Below, piece after piece: positions 42,541-53,095 of a stretch of 64,000 nucleotides of DNA. The notes below the pieces were generated by a model. That model was not told the origin of the DNA, did not search any database, and saw only the letters and a list, made by a program, of their open reading frames with translations. The position numbers and the translations under genes were made by a program. Numbering within the stretch: position 1 is the first letter of the stretch; every line of letters starts with the position of its first letter. Source of the stretch: Sthenelais limicola (lineage: Eukaryota; Annelida; Polychaeta; Phyllodocida; Sigalionidae); contig OW804098.1 of NCBI GenBank assembly GCA_942159475.1, positions 78,299,178 to 78,363,177 of the forward strand. Direction: 5' to 3'.

Positions 42541-43448
42541 GCATTTTCCGTCTTATGCCCAGGATTTTGTAATTGCTTGAACGGGATAGACGTGGTATTT
42601 ATTATCTCTCAAATATCCATTTATTTGTCACGAATATTAATCTAATATCCAGGATGGAAATACGTTCTTTAGTTTAATATGTAATAATGTTGTTTTTTCT
42701 CTCATCATTCGACCATGGTGGATTATTTTTTGTAATATTATCTAGCTAAGATATTCAAAATAATTTATAAAGTAATTTCCGATAATTCTTTCTTGTCGGT
42801 CAGCGAAATAGTTTCTTTGATCAAGAACCTCTTGCTAATAAAAACTGCAAGCGTATATCTTTTGATGATAATGAAGAAAGTAGATTGCGCGTATCCTGAT
42901 GTACAAACTCTATTTTTATATTGACACCCAATGATCAGTATCTATTTGTGTTACCAAAATGAGTGCTAAGTCACTAATAAAGGGCTTTCTTTTTAATAAA
43001 CAACACGTGTCTTTTGCATTTATTTCGGAACTCTCTAAAGTACGCCAGCTTTGTAAAGGAAAGTACCGGCCCCTCACATACCTGTTGAATGTTAAATTGT
43101 CTTGTGATAAGATAAAAAAAATCCAAGGACTTCGCCCTTATTGATTCGATACCGGATATAAGTTAACTAGGTGCACTTGCACTACGATAGAAAGACGTCT
43201 CTGTTTATTTCGAAACAGAACCCAAATAAAAATAACAAGGTCAGTAGGTTTTTATGTTTTAATATGGAATAATTGATGAATAATAAATGTAGGCCTATAG
43301 TTGAAAGAAGGTCATTTAAAAAAGTATCTCGTAATATGGATAATCAATGCAGGAAACTTGCGCAGGATGGGCTCTTAAAAGTTAATAACAATACCGGTAT
43401 ATATACGATTATTTAGTGATTTCACTGTAACTTGGATGCCACTCAGAA

Positions 43449-46164
43449 TCAGTCATCAAGTAAGTCGTCAAGCCAGTCCGTTAAATCAGTACCAGATGTT
43501 TGGGGGAGCGGGTTGACTGAAATAAATGAAAGTATTTGTAAGGTTGTTTCATGAGCTCTGCAGTTTGATTATCGTTTAACAGGGCAGCATGAATTCTGTC
43601 CAGTCGATTCCTTGCCTATTTCGTTGAAGCAGGAAGGTATAGCTAACAAGAAATTAGCCTAGGTTTGATTGACTTATTAGTTTAAACAGTTTTCAGTCAT
43701 AAGTTGATTATTTCATTGAATGAGTGCCTCCTGGCACAAGGATGAGAGACTGGACTTATATAGTTAAACTTTTTAATATATAACAAGTGTAACTCAAGAA
43801 TTCTACCATTGTTACAGTGGTTGGAAATTCTAGTCTTACTTTATTAGCTTATCACTGTGATTAAGAACTATTCATATTAGGGCATGTCCATTTTTTCGAC
43901 TTTCTACATAAATTACGAGGCCAGAAAAGATTGATGGTGCCGAGCATGATGAATGTTGTCATGTCTGGCATCCTTAATGAATAGTACGTTGGGATTTTCA
44001 ATAAAAAATGGGCAGGCGTCATTTTCCAAGTGGTGATTCTCCCCAGCAAAATGACCACTTACAGAGCCTCCAGACGACGACGACCATGTACTTAGACTTT
44101 CAGAATAAACGTTAAGGTTGTGAATAATCTCAACTAACCTGCTGAAGTCTCTACATCCGGTTCGTCTGGCAAAGGAGATTCTTTGACTGGAACGTCTTGA
44201 AATGAATAGCATAAGTTAGATATTTAAATGTTTCACACACTTCCATTCAAAGCAGGCGACATCAACAATATTCCCATTTCATTTCCGATATACAAAATGT
44301 AGCATTTGAATATTAATTAAATTTGTACATACATTGTGTTCCTCACTTGGATATATTCGTGTCCTATCAAACTTAGTCCTATCCATAAAAATACAACCGA
44401 GGCTGATACATACACAACTGACCGCTATAGCTTTTTCTGATTAGAGTAAAAAGGCCACATGCCTCTATTCAACTTAACGGACACTCCATTGTTGTAGCTG
44501 TGTTGAATAAAGGTTGCAGATAAGATTGCTTTGACACAAGGTGTTCCAGTTCTTTAGATACAATACACGCTTCTAATCTTTAGCTGGGGACTTACCATCA
44601 AATAAATTATCGATTTCATCTCTATCACATGCCTTCACCGGGGAATCAAGCTCCAATAGGGCATCTAGGTCCTCTTCAAGGGCGTGTCCTTGTATGGAAG
44701 TCGGAGTCTTTTCTATTTCTTCTGATTTGATAAGATTATCTTCTTGTTTAGGTACATGCACACTTTTCGCTAAAGGTTTACTTGTTTTAGTTTTGCTTAA
44801 TCTATTCTCCTCCTTCGTAGTTTCATACTTAATTTCATTTGATTTTAAATCTGTCGACACAGCCTGGGATGCAAAGTCATTAATTGTACTAGAGGATAAC
44901 TGATCGATTTGAGGTAGAATTGCAATATCCTCTTCAGCATCATCGGCTTCCCACATATCAACTTCAACACATTCCGTCTCAGTTTGAACCAAATCAATCT
45001 GTTCCATATAAGATGCCAGGTGATTACGGGCAGACGTCTTAAAGACTTCAAGTTGTTCGGCCTGTAGTCAAATCAGAAGAAATGGTCATACGCTGCGATT
45101 TTTGTTGGTGGATTTATTCTGTTCAAAATAACTAGGAGCCATAATAAAACATTCATCGAACAAAAGTAAAGAATCACCGCTTTAAAGGAATGGGTCTACT
45201 GTCCTATATTTATTAACTTAACACAGGTGATATTACCGTACCTGATTATCATGACCCTTCCATGATCATTCGAGGATTCTTTGGTATGGCGCTGGATAAA
45301 TTTATGTATACGGCACGGTAATCATTTAAGGAAATACATCATATAGTTAATACGTGCGATGATTGAGAAAAACAGAGATATTATGAGACATATTCCAGCG
45401 CGAGTTAAATGAGGATATGTTAGCTCGCATTTGATATGTCACAGGAACTCTCTATGGAGTAGTAACTCTAACATCAGCGTCAAAGAAACATTTGCATGTA
45501 ATAAAGTTACCCAGCCCCAACAAGCTTTCGTATATGTACATTCCATAGAAATCAATCTATATTGTAGCAAACGACTTCGTTTGAACTCTCAAGTCGAAAT
45601 AAATAATGAGACCCAACAGTTGAGGTATAATTGTCATTATATCGCACTTTCCATTTTCCCTCAAAGGTTTAAGTAAGCAAAATGATACTCACAGTAAAAT
45701 TGTCCTTTTCAATCCCAAGAAGAATATCTAGAGGTACGCATTTTAATGACGACGCAAGACCTGCGCAGTCTATTGAGAGTACTGCACTAGAATCACCATC
45801 TTCTTCATTCCAGTCTAGCTCATCGGCAAAGCGAAATTGTGAGAAGGAATTGGCTGAAAGGTGAAAAAACTCCAAACGTTATAAAATAGCCCAATTTAGA
45901 ATTAATTAAGTGGTCTTTGATCATCAGAAAATGATAGGACGGCACGGAATACGAAATCGACTATACACCGTACTTCAGAGTAGATGTATTTCATTTTCAA
46001 TGTCTGGAATAAGTATAAATGCTTTTCTTACTTGCAACGTTTAGTAGGAGTTCAAAGTCACCCCCTCTCTGTGTGATATGATCTTCATCCTCACCAGCTT
46101 CCAATCCACCGTATCGATCCCAGTTACTCTGGACATAGCGTTTTTTAAATGTTTTAGTGTCTAC
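43449..46164 (-). CDS. AVEN: Aven homologue (apoptosis and caspase activation inhibitor), 3' five exons; 5' exon(s) not found
   Basis: Exons (minus): 46164-46032, 45853-45693, 45061-44596, 44195-44139, 43516-43449. All junctions are GT-AG and phase-consistent (0/1, 1/0, 0/1, 1/1, 1/stop), giving 294 aa plus stop. Recognised Aven features are a SNWDRY motif followed by QRGGDFELLL, the junction-spanning NSFSQFRFADELDW block, EEDLDALLELDSPVK, and the C-terminal acidic LTDWLDDLLDD. In vertebrates Aven binds Bcl-xL and Apaf-1 and supports ATM signalling. The first exon here starts in phase 0 without a Met, so one or more 5' exons, probably carrying the RG-rich N-terminus, lie upstream or off window. 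The gene is convergent with the C6orf120-like gene. Confidence 0.82.
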
Positions 46165-46748
46165 CTGTAATTTTTCAAACAACAACATGATTAGGTAGGC
46201 CTACCGAGAATAAATGTGGGACGGCTGCGCAAAATGACCACTGAATTAAAATTTGGGTCTTTATTGTATTAATTGCTGTGTGGATATATATAGGCTACCT
46301 CCTTGACAGTCGGCATCCATCCGCATTTTGTTAACAAAAGGGTAGCAAAATAGAGAACATTTCGAACGATGCCACTTAAATCCGGTTCTACGCCACACAG
46401 TACCGCTCGCTAAGGGGATTTGTCTTTTTGGCACTTTCTTTCCAGTAAAACACCGCAATTGTTACTCTCTATCCACATCATTCCTCTTAATGAACAACTT
46501 TTCCTGGGGGAAGTACAGGATGCACCTATATTTTTAACAAGAGAAAATCGAGTGCCACGGCACTCGTTATGAACGAGATTTCGATTATATAATTATAATT
46601 ATAAGTATGAGAATAATTTAATAATAGCATAAGTCTTAGAATAAGTTTATTAATGAGAAACGGAGAGAGAGAGGGGGGGGGAGGGGAAGAAGAAAGTACC
46701 ATATGACAACTCATAAAATATCCTCATTAAAATACTTGCAAAATATTC

Positions 46749-46870
46749 GGGGAGGGGGGCTATTGCCCCCCCCCCCCAGCCCCCCCCCCCCCCCCCCACT
46801 TTACCAGTGGTTTGGGATACATGCATGTGTAAATTGGAAAAGACACTTTGCATTGATCCTTGCATGTGAG
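46749..46870. repeat. Dispersed repeat with G and C homopolymer runs (copy 1 of 2)
   Basis: GGGG-rich start, long C run, then ACCAGTGGTTTGGGATACAT and TGTGTAAATTGGAAAAGACA. The same unit recurs at 47642-47768. Confidence 0.8.
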
Positions 46871-47066
46871 AGAAAAAGAGAGACCCTACATACACCCATA
46901 GAAGTACTAACCCAAAGTGATAGAGACAGACAGAGAGACATTTTCGAACACAACCAATTATACAATGAGAGTCATTCAAGCGTGGGAGCCGACAACAAAG
47001 TAAATTGTGCCTTATAATATGGGCTAAGTGTATTGGCTAAGTTTTCATGTCTCCCAGTGAATTGGA

Positions 47067-47550
47067 CGTTGCATAACACACACATAACACCCGCATAACA
47101 CACACAACACCCGAATAACACCCGCATAACACACATAACACCCGCATAACACACACATAACACCTGCATAACACACATATAACACCTGCATAACACACAT
47201 AACACCCGCATAACACACACATAACACCCGCATAACACACACATACACTCTGTCCAGCCTCTAAAGAACCGAGACTTCAAAGAGTGCCGGTATGGGCTAG
47301 CATTGCGGTTTCGGTTCTTTAGAGGCTGGACAGGGTATAACACCCGCATTACACACACATAACACCCGCATAACACACACATAACACCCGCATAACACAC
47401 ACATAACACCCGAATAACACACACATAACACCCACATAACACGCACATAACACACACATAACACCCGCATAACACACACATAACACCTGCATAACACACA
47501 TAACACATAACACCCAAACAACATGCACATAACACCTGCATAACGCACAT
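47067..47550. repeat. Minisatellite ACACATAACACCCGCATA, interrupted in the middle
   Basis: Units of about 18-22 bp with ACACCCGCATAACACACACAT variants occur at 47067-47245 and 47336-47550. The array creates long spurious Cys/Val/Met frames on the minus strand. Confidence 0.9.
47250..47333. repeat. 23-bp perfect inverted repeat splitting the minisatellite
   Basis: CTGTCCAGCCTCTAAAGAAC plus CGA (47250-47272) is exactly complementary to 47311-47333, with a 38-nt unique centre. It looks like a tiny inserted element or stable hairpin. Confidence 0.85.
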
Positions 47551-47641
47551 AACATACATACAGTTTACATACATACAGTGAAGTACCATTCTAAATTTAC
47601 AGTCATGTATTTAGAGCAAATATTTAGAGGAAAAAATTATT

Positions 47642-47768
47642 CAGGGGGGGGGGGCTAGTGCCCCCCCCCCCAGCCCTCCCCTCCCACCCCACCCAACTAT
47701 ACCAGTGGTTTGGGATTCATGCATGTGTAAATTGGAAAAGACACTTAGCATTGTTCCTTGCATGTGAA
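47642..47768. repeat. Dispersed repeat with G and C homopolymer runs (copy 2 of 2)
   Basis: Matches 46749-46870 apart from homopolymer length and a few substitutions. Confidence 0.8.
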
Positions 47769-47888
47769 GCACAGACTCCAGCCCTTGACTATCCTGGACG
47801 AGCACAACCGACCGCTATTCCGTAGGAATAGCTTTGCTATGATTATCAGATCACGTGACCGGTTGACCCCCCGAGAGGATAAATGTAT

Positions 47889-48272
47889 TGTTGTAGTGTG
47901 GGATGGACTGGGACGGACGAATGATGTATAGGGTACATTTGTCCGCCACCAGGGGGCAGGGTCTCACATTGTGAGTGAGGACAGATCTCTGGGGGGTATA
48001 AATAGGGGTGAGATTTTAGGGTAAGGGCAGTTGCAGCCCAGGCATCAAGCATTCCACATCTACCTTTCAAGATACTTCAATAAATGGGCTACTAGCTGAG
48101 ACCAAGATTCATCTCTTATTGTTGTAATTGTTAGACAATGCAATTCGTCCACTCGTCCATTCGTCCACTCGTCCGTTCGTCCGCATTCGTCCAAACTAAG
48201 TAGAATGATATTCCAGCAGAGAACTCAATGGCTTTCTCCTTATGTATTAGTGAAGTAATGACGGCTACAACA
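47889..48272 (+). repeat. 5' LTR of the non-autonomous element
   Basis: Contains U3 with TATAAATA, a poly(A) signal, and a U5 with six TCGTCC words (48141-48192). Confidence 0.92.
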
Positions 48273-48273
48273 A

Positions 48274-48291
48274 TGGTGGCAGCGGTGGCAT
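48274..48291 (+). other. Putative primer-binding site of the non-autonomous element
   Basis: TGGTGGCAGCGGTGGCAT begins one base after the LTR, the expected TGG start. The tRNA was not identified. Confidence 0.55.
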
Positions 48292-48344
48292 CGTTTCAGA
48301 TGAATCCTACCCTCTCTAGCTGTCAGGAGTAGGAGAGAACCAAG

Positions 48345-49420
48345 GGAACTGGACGAGTTGGCTGGACGAGTTGGCTGGACGAGTTGGCTGGACGACCAGA
48401 CACAGATGGAGGCAAGCAGATTTCAGAATATGAAAGTGAGACCCCAGGCATTTGATAGGTCTCGATTTTCGTCTGAATTCATTCACCATTCCTGTTTGGT
48501 TGTAGATCTAAACCTGTGGACAAATCAGCTATGGTTGGACGAATTGGACGAGGACGAATTGGACGAGGATGAATTGGATGACCAGACACAGATGGAGGCA
48601 AGCAGATTTCAGAAGGTGAAAGTGAGACCCCAGGCATTTGATAGGTCTCAATTTTCGTCTGAATTCATTCACTATTCCTGTTTGGTTGTAGATCTTAACC
48701 TGTGGACAAATCAGCTATGGTTGGACGAATTGGACGAGGACGAATTGGACAAGGACGAATTGGACGAGGACCTCAGACGAGGACGAGGACCTAGGAAAAT
48801 CCATGCTGGGGAATCTGTGAGGCAGAAAGAAATGTGGAAGAATGCCCTCTGGACAATTTTTAAGATTGGACAGTTGTCTGGACAAGTTATCCAGACAAGG
48901 ACGAGTTGTCTGGACAAGGACGAATTGGCCAGACAAGTACGAGTTGTCCAGACGAGGACAAGTTGCCCGGACGAGGACAAGTTGCCTGGACGAGAACAAG
49001 TCGCCCAGATGAGGAGGACTTCGTTAGTTGGGCGAGGACTTTGTTGGCCGGACGTGGACGAGTTGCCCGGACGAGAACGAGTTGCCCAGACAAGGACAAG
49101 TTGCCCGGATGAGGACGAATTGCCCGGACAAGGAATTTGTTGGCCGGACGAGGACAAGTTGCCTGGATGAGGATGAGTCGTCTGGACCAGGACGAGTCGT
49201 CCAGACGAGGACAAATCATTTGGATGAAGACAAGTCATTTGGATGAAGACAAGTTGTCTGGACATGGGCAAGTGATGAATTGGCCCATGTGAGTGAATGA
49301 GAGACAGAATGAGGATGAGGACATGAGTGAGGACGAACAGGACAAATGGAGACGAATGGAAACGAATGGAGACGAATGGAGACGAACAGGGACGAGCTGG
49401 CTGGATGGGGGCTAGCTGGA
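48345..49420 (+). repeat. GGACGA-type repeat body of the non-autonomous element
   Basis: A ~185-bp block (48398-48580) is duplicated at 48586-48770. Then a long array of 18-19-bp GACGAGGACAAGTTGCCCG variants runs to about 49270, followed by GACGAATGGA copies. The array opens frames on both strands (for example 48358-49170 on plus), which are probably not genes. Confidence 0.8.
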
Positions 49421-49756
49421 TGAAGGAAACTCGATCACTGTGTGGGACAGGTGGGACCTGTGGAGGTAGGGAGGGAGTGCCATTTCCCTCAGGTAACCTA
49501 CCTGGAAGTAGGGAGGGGGTGATAGTCCCCTCAGGGAGCCTACTTGGACGAATCAGCAGGCTAGGGTTGGAGAGTGAATTACCAGGGTGAGGTGATTGGG
49601 GAACCCAACTTGCTGGAATCGGGCTTACACACAGTGGTACTGGAGGTAGAGGGAGGAGCAGTTTCCTCAGGTACCAGGATGAGTCTGCTGGCTAGGCAGG
49701 GGAATATTGAGCAGTGTGAAGAAATGAACAAATGCCCTGGACGAATCTACTACTTT

Positions 49757-50280
49757 AGGACGAACCAAAGAAGAGGGAGGACGAACCAAAGAGGGAAGAA
49801 GAGGGAGGACGAACCAAAGAGGGAAGAAAAGAGGGAGGACGAACCAAAGAAGGAAGAAAAGAGGGAGGACGTACCAAAGAGGGAAGAAAAGAGGGAGGAC
49901 GAACCAAAGAGGGAAGAAAAGAGGGAGGACGTACCAAAGAGGGAAGAAAAGAGGGAGGACGAACCAAAGAGGGAAGAAAAGAGGGAGGACGAACCAAAGA
50001 GGGAAGAAAAGAGGGAGGACGTACCAAAGAGGGAAGAAAAGAGGGAGGACGAACCAAAGAGGGAAGAAAAGAGGGAGGACTAACCAAAGAGGGAAGAAAA
50101 GAGGGAGGACGTACCAAAGAGGGAAGAAAAGAGGGAGGACGTACCAAAGAGGGAAGAAAAGAGGGAGGACGTACCAAAGAGGGAAGAAAAGAGGGAGGAC
50201 GAACCAAAGAGGGAAGAAAAGAGGGGAGATGAACCAAAGAGGGAAGAAAAGAGGGAAGAACAGAGGAGGGACGAACCAAA
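49757..50280 (+). repeat. 30-bp tandem array encoding a Lys/Glu repeat
   Basis: About 17 copies of GAACCAAAGAGGGAAGAAAA plus GAGGGAGGAC. Because the unit is 30 bp, the frame starting at 49574 stays open to 50083 (169 aa), giving a repeating EDEPKREEKR decapeptide. Coding status is unproven. Confidence 0.85.
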
Positions 50281-50427
50281 GAAGAAAGGAATTCGTCCAT
50301 GCCTATGAAGACAGAAGAATTAATAACATACTCTTGAAAATACCACTGTTATATTTAACCAAGTAATGACGTTATAAGATCAGTGGGTGTTCATTTTAAA
50401 ATTGTAATTTTGGGGTCCAAAATTTAT

Positions 50428-50441
50428 AAAGGGGAGGGTAG
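50428..50441 (+). other. Polypurine tract of the non-autonomous element
   Basis: AAAGGGGAGGGTAG lies directly before the 3' LTR, the plus-strand priming position. Confidence 0.65.
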
Positions 50442-50825
50442 TGTTGTAGTGTGGGATGGACTGGGACGGACGAATGATGTATAGGGTACATTTGTCCGCC
50501 ACCAGGGGGCAGGGTCTCACATTGTGAGTGAGGACGGATCTCTGGGGGGTATAAATAGGGGTGAGATTTTAGGGTAAGGGCAGTTGCAGCCCAGGCATCA
50601 AGCATTCCACATCTACCTTTCAAGATACTTCAATAAATGGGCTACTAGCTGAGACCAAGATTCATCTCTTATTGTTGTAATTGTTAGACAATGCAATTCG
50701 TCCACTCGTCCATTCGTCCACTCGTCCGTTCGTCCGCATTCGTCCAAACTAAGTAGAATGATATTCCAGCAGAGAACTCAATGGCTTTCTCCTTATGTAT
50801 TAGTGAAGTAATGACGGCTACAACA
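50442..50825 (+). repeat. 3' LTR of the non-autonomous element
   Basis: Same length as the 5' LTR, with one visible substitution. Confidence 0.92.
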
Positions 50826-51102
50826 GTATATATACCGAGACTGTCTTCCGAAAGCCTGTTTTATTGCTTTATTTTTTTCTGGAACTTTCTAACCGATCCC
50901 AGAAGCTAGACTCACCCAAGGGCAGCAAAGTTCAAATGGGAACATGTGTTACTTACTGAAGAATTAAAAAGTTATCGCTAACCGCAGATTCGAAGCGAGA
51001 GCTCTCAGCAATGGCCACCATATCAACAGAAGTAGCTGGGAAGAAGCCACTACTACTCTAAGCCAATCATATCATCCGATTCGGTCACATGACCATGTGC
51101 GC

Positions 51103-51259
51103 AATGACGTCATATATAGCGGCAGGTCGGGGAAGCCCTCCGATCAGAGAAACAAAGCTGACATAGCCTTTTGCAGGTAGAAAATCCGGGATTATCATTT
51201 ATTCCATTAAAAAGGTAACGAAATATAGATTCTTCTGCTAAAATCTTAGTGTCTGCTGG
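51103..51259 (+). repeat. ~155-bp dispersed repeat, copy 1
   Basis: Shares CAATGA(C/T)(G/A)TCAT, GGGGAAGCC, CCGATCAGA and TTATTCCATTAAAAAG-like blocks, in order, with 52938-53095. Confidence 0.7.
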
Positions 51260-51604
51260 TCGTTGGGTTGGTTGAACCCATACGACCTGAGCAGACAAAC
51301 TCAAAGCAAAACGCCTGCACGAGAACAGTCGAAGCCATGCCGTAAGCAGCTAGAAATAGTTTAGTAATCGGGATTCCCGGCTGGTTTGTGAGGGCCGTTT
51401 TTGCGACGATGCTTCATTTGTATATATAAAAACAATATTAAGCGTTCAGATCTTCAGAAATATAACCAAACTATTAAAACAATACAATTCAAGGCAGTAC
51501 ACTTTCTGGACACTGTGTATTGCTGCCACACATTGTATATACATACAATCAAACAATACTTACAAGTATGCTATCAATAGGTACATTGTGATTGCCCTGG
51601 CTTG

Positions 51605-51690
51605 GGCTCTGTGGCCGAGGGCGTTAGATTGCTGGACTATGTGAGTATGTGAGGTGAGTGAGGTGTCCCAGGTTCGAATCAGAGTGAGGG
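51605..51690 (+). tRNA. Degenerate tRNA-like sequence (tRNA pseudogene or SINE head)
   Basis: GGCTCTG at the start can pair with CAGAGTG at the end. GTGGCCGAGGGCG resembles a Ser/Leu D-arm (A box), and GGTTCGAATC is a perfect B box with T loop. The anticodon arm is not clearly formed and the variable region is long. A GA microsatellite follows. It is more likely a tRNA-derived SINE or pseudogene than a working tRNA. Confidence 0.35.
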
Positions 51691-51719
51691 AGAGAAAAAA
51701 TTGTATGATGTGTCACAGG

Positions 51720-51772
51720 AAAATGAGTCGGCTGAGGGGAGGGGGGGAGTGGGGAGTGGGGAGTGGGGAGTG

Positions 51773-51829
<57 letters not shown>

Positions 51830-52470
51830 CAAAAATAACTATTTTCCGGGAAAGCCATCTTAAAAAAATCCTTTTCCAGGGTCAGGAAAGCCATTTGGCT
51901 ATAGCAACGCAGTAGGCGTCCAATCATGCAGAGGAGGAGGAGGAGGAAGAAGTATGAGGAGGAGGAAGAAGAATGAGGAGGAGGAGGAGGAGGAGGAGGA
52001 GGAGGAGGAGGAGGAGGAGGAGAGAGAATCATGTGATGGGTCACAGGAAAATGAGTCGGCGGACTGAACTGAGGGGGAGAGGGAGGAGGGAGGAGGGAGG
52101 AGGAAAGTGAGAGAGAGAGAGGCAAAAATAACTATTTTCCGGGGCCGGGAAAGCCAATCACGCAGAGGAGGAGGAGGAGGAGGAGGAGGACGAGAAGAAG
52201 GAGGAGGAGAGAATCATGTGAGAGAGAGAGGGAAAGAGAGAGTGAGAGAGAGAGAGGGAGAGAGAGAGAGGGGGGGAGAGAGAGAGAGAGAAGGAGGAAG
52301 AGGACACTTGGCAAAGTAGGCTTTTACTTACATACACTATAGGAGGAGAAAGAGAGAGGGAGAGGGAGAGAGAGAGAGAGGGGGGAGAGGAATAGCAGAA
52401 GGAGGAGGAGAAAGAGGAGGAGATAGAGGAAGACAAGAGATGGGAAGAGACAGAAAGGAGAAAGTTTACC
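51720..52470 (+). repeat. GA, GGA and GGGAGT microsatellites with repeated linker blocks
   Basis: (GA)n at about 51776-51818, (GGA)n at about 51931-52022 and 52166-52210, and more GA at 52097-52300 and 52346-52390. Linkers GTCACAGGAAAATGAGTCGG and AAATAACTATTTTCCGGG each occur twice, showing local duplication. Confidence 0.9.
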
Positions 52471-52937
52471 TTACAGACTTTATGAAACAGACACATCCAG
52501 CCATTCAAGGGTAGGGAAAGCCATAAACGAAGTAGGGGTCCAATATTCATATCAATACAAATTTGTCCTCCCTAACTTTATGCAACAGTCTCACTAAATC
52601 CTATCACATCATTGGTTGGCCAGTGTATCTACCCTATACTGCAAGTATGTAAGTAGTACATGGAATTGGGAATTAAGCACCGTAAAGTGGATTGGCCTAC
52701 CCATTTTGGTCCCCCATCGACGGCCAAAATAACAGCTATGAGGACGGTCTCAACGGGAAAAGGAGGACGCAAAGACGGTCGGCCAAACAGCCCATGACAA
52801 AGACATTATAAAGAACGAGATTTAATCTCGTTCAAAAAACGCCAAACGGCACTTACATTATAATTATATTTATCGCTACATGAACACTACCAACCCGTCA
52901 TGTGACCCGCTTAGTGCCAGTCAGTCACGCTTGTTGA

Positions 52938-53095
52938 CAATGATATCATAGCGCAGACTGGGGAAGCCTGTCTCCGATCAGAAAAACATTGAAGCACTGC
53001 CACTCCTCATAGGTACAAACTCAGGGATTATAATCTATTCCATTAAAAAGCTCACAAAATATAGAACCATATCCTAAAATCTAAATGTCTGCAGG
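52938..53095 (+). repeat. ~155-bp dispersed repeat, copy 2
   Basis: Diverged copy of 51103-51259. Confidence 0.7.

Larger units (their letters stand above)
46165..47888. other. Repeat-rich DNA upstream of the known Aven exons
   Basis: No Aven first exon could be found. It contains a duplicated ~122-bp G/C-run repeat, a minisatellite and a short inverted repeat, listed separately. It is probably intronic to Aven. Confidence 0.5.
47889..50825 (+). mobile_element. Non-autonomous LTR retrotransposon (TRIM/LARD-like), complete
   Basis: Two LTRs of 384 bp (47889-48272 and 50442-50825) begin TGTTGTAG and end CTACAACA. Flanking GTAT (47885-47888 and 50826-50829) is a 4-bp target duplication. Reading them side by side I saw one difference (ACAGATCT versus ACGGATCT), so insertion is recent. 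The LTR has TATAAATA at 47997-48004 and AATAAA at 48079-48084. A primer-site candidate (TGGTGGCAGCGGTGGCAT) follows the 5' LTR, and a purine tract precedes the 3' LTR. The ~2.2 kb interior has no gag or pol; it is mainly GGACGA-type and 30-bp repeats. It must be mobilised by another element. Its LTRs do not resemble those of either Ty3 element here. Confidence 0.92.

Noticed and set aside
43861..44212. Minus-strand frames of 65 and 99 aa near Aven exon 4
   Set aside because: They read exon 4 in the wrong phase and run into its intron; the phase-consistent exon ends at 44139.
47067..47550. Regular short repeats resembling a CRISPR array
   Set aside because: Units run on without unique spacers, and the genome is animal; it is a minisatellite.
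46972..47589. 205-aa minus-strand frame rich in Cys, Val and Met
   Set aside because: It is a translation of the minisatellite; overlapping frames show the same composition and there is no domain.
48711..49271. Minus-strand frames of 94-186 aa
   Set aside because: They arise from the 18-19-bp GGACGA array read backwards.
49755..50300. 181-aa minus-strand Pro/Ser/Leu repeat frame
   Set aside because: Antisense of the 30-bp array; its openness follows from the repeat length.
51679..52550. Ser/Leu/Pro-rich minus-strand frames
   Set aside because: Products of GA and GGA microsatellites.
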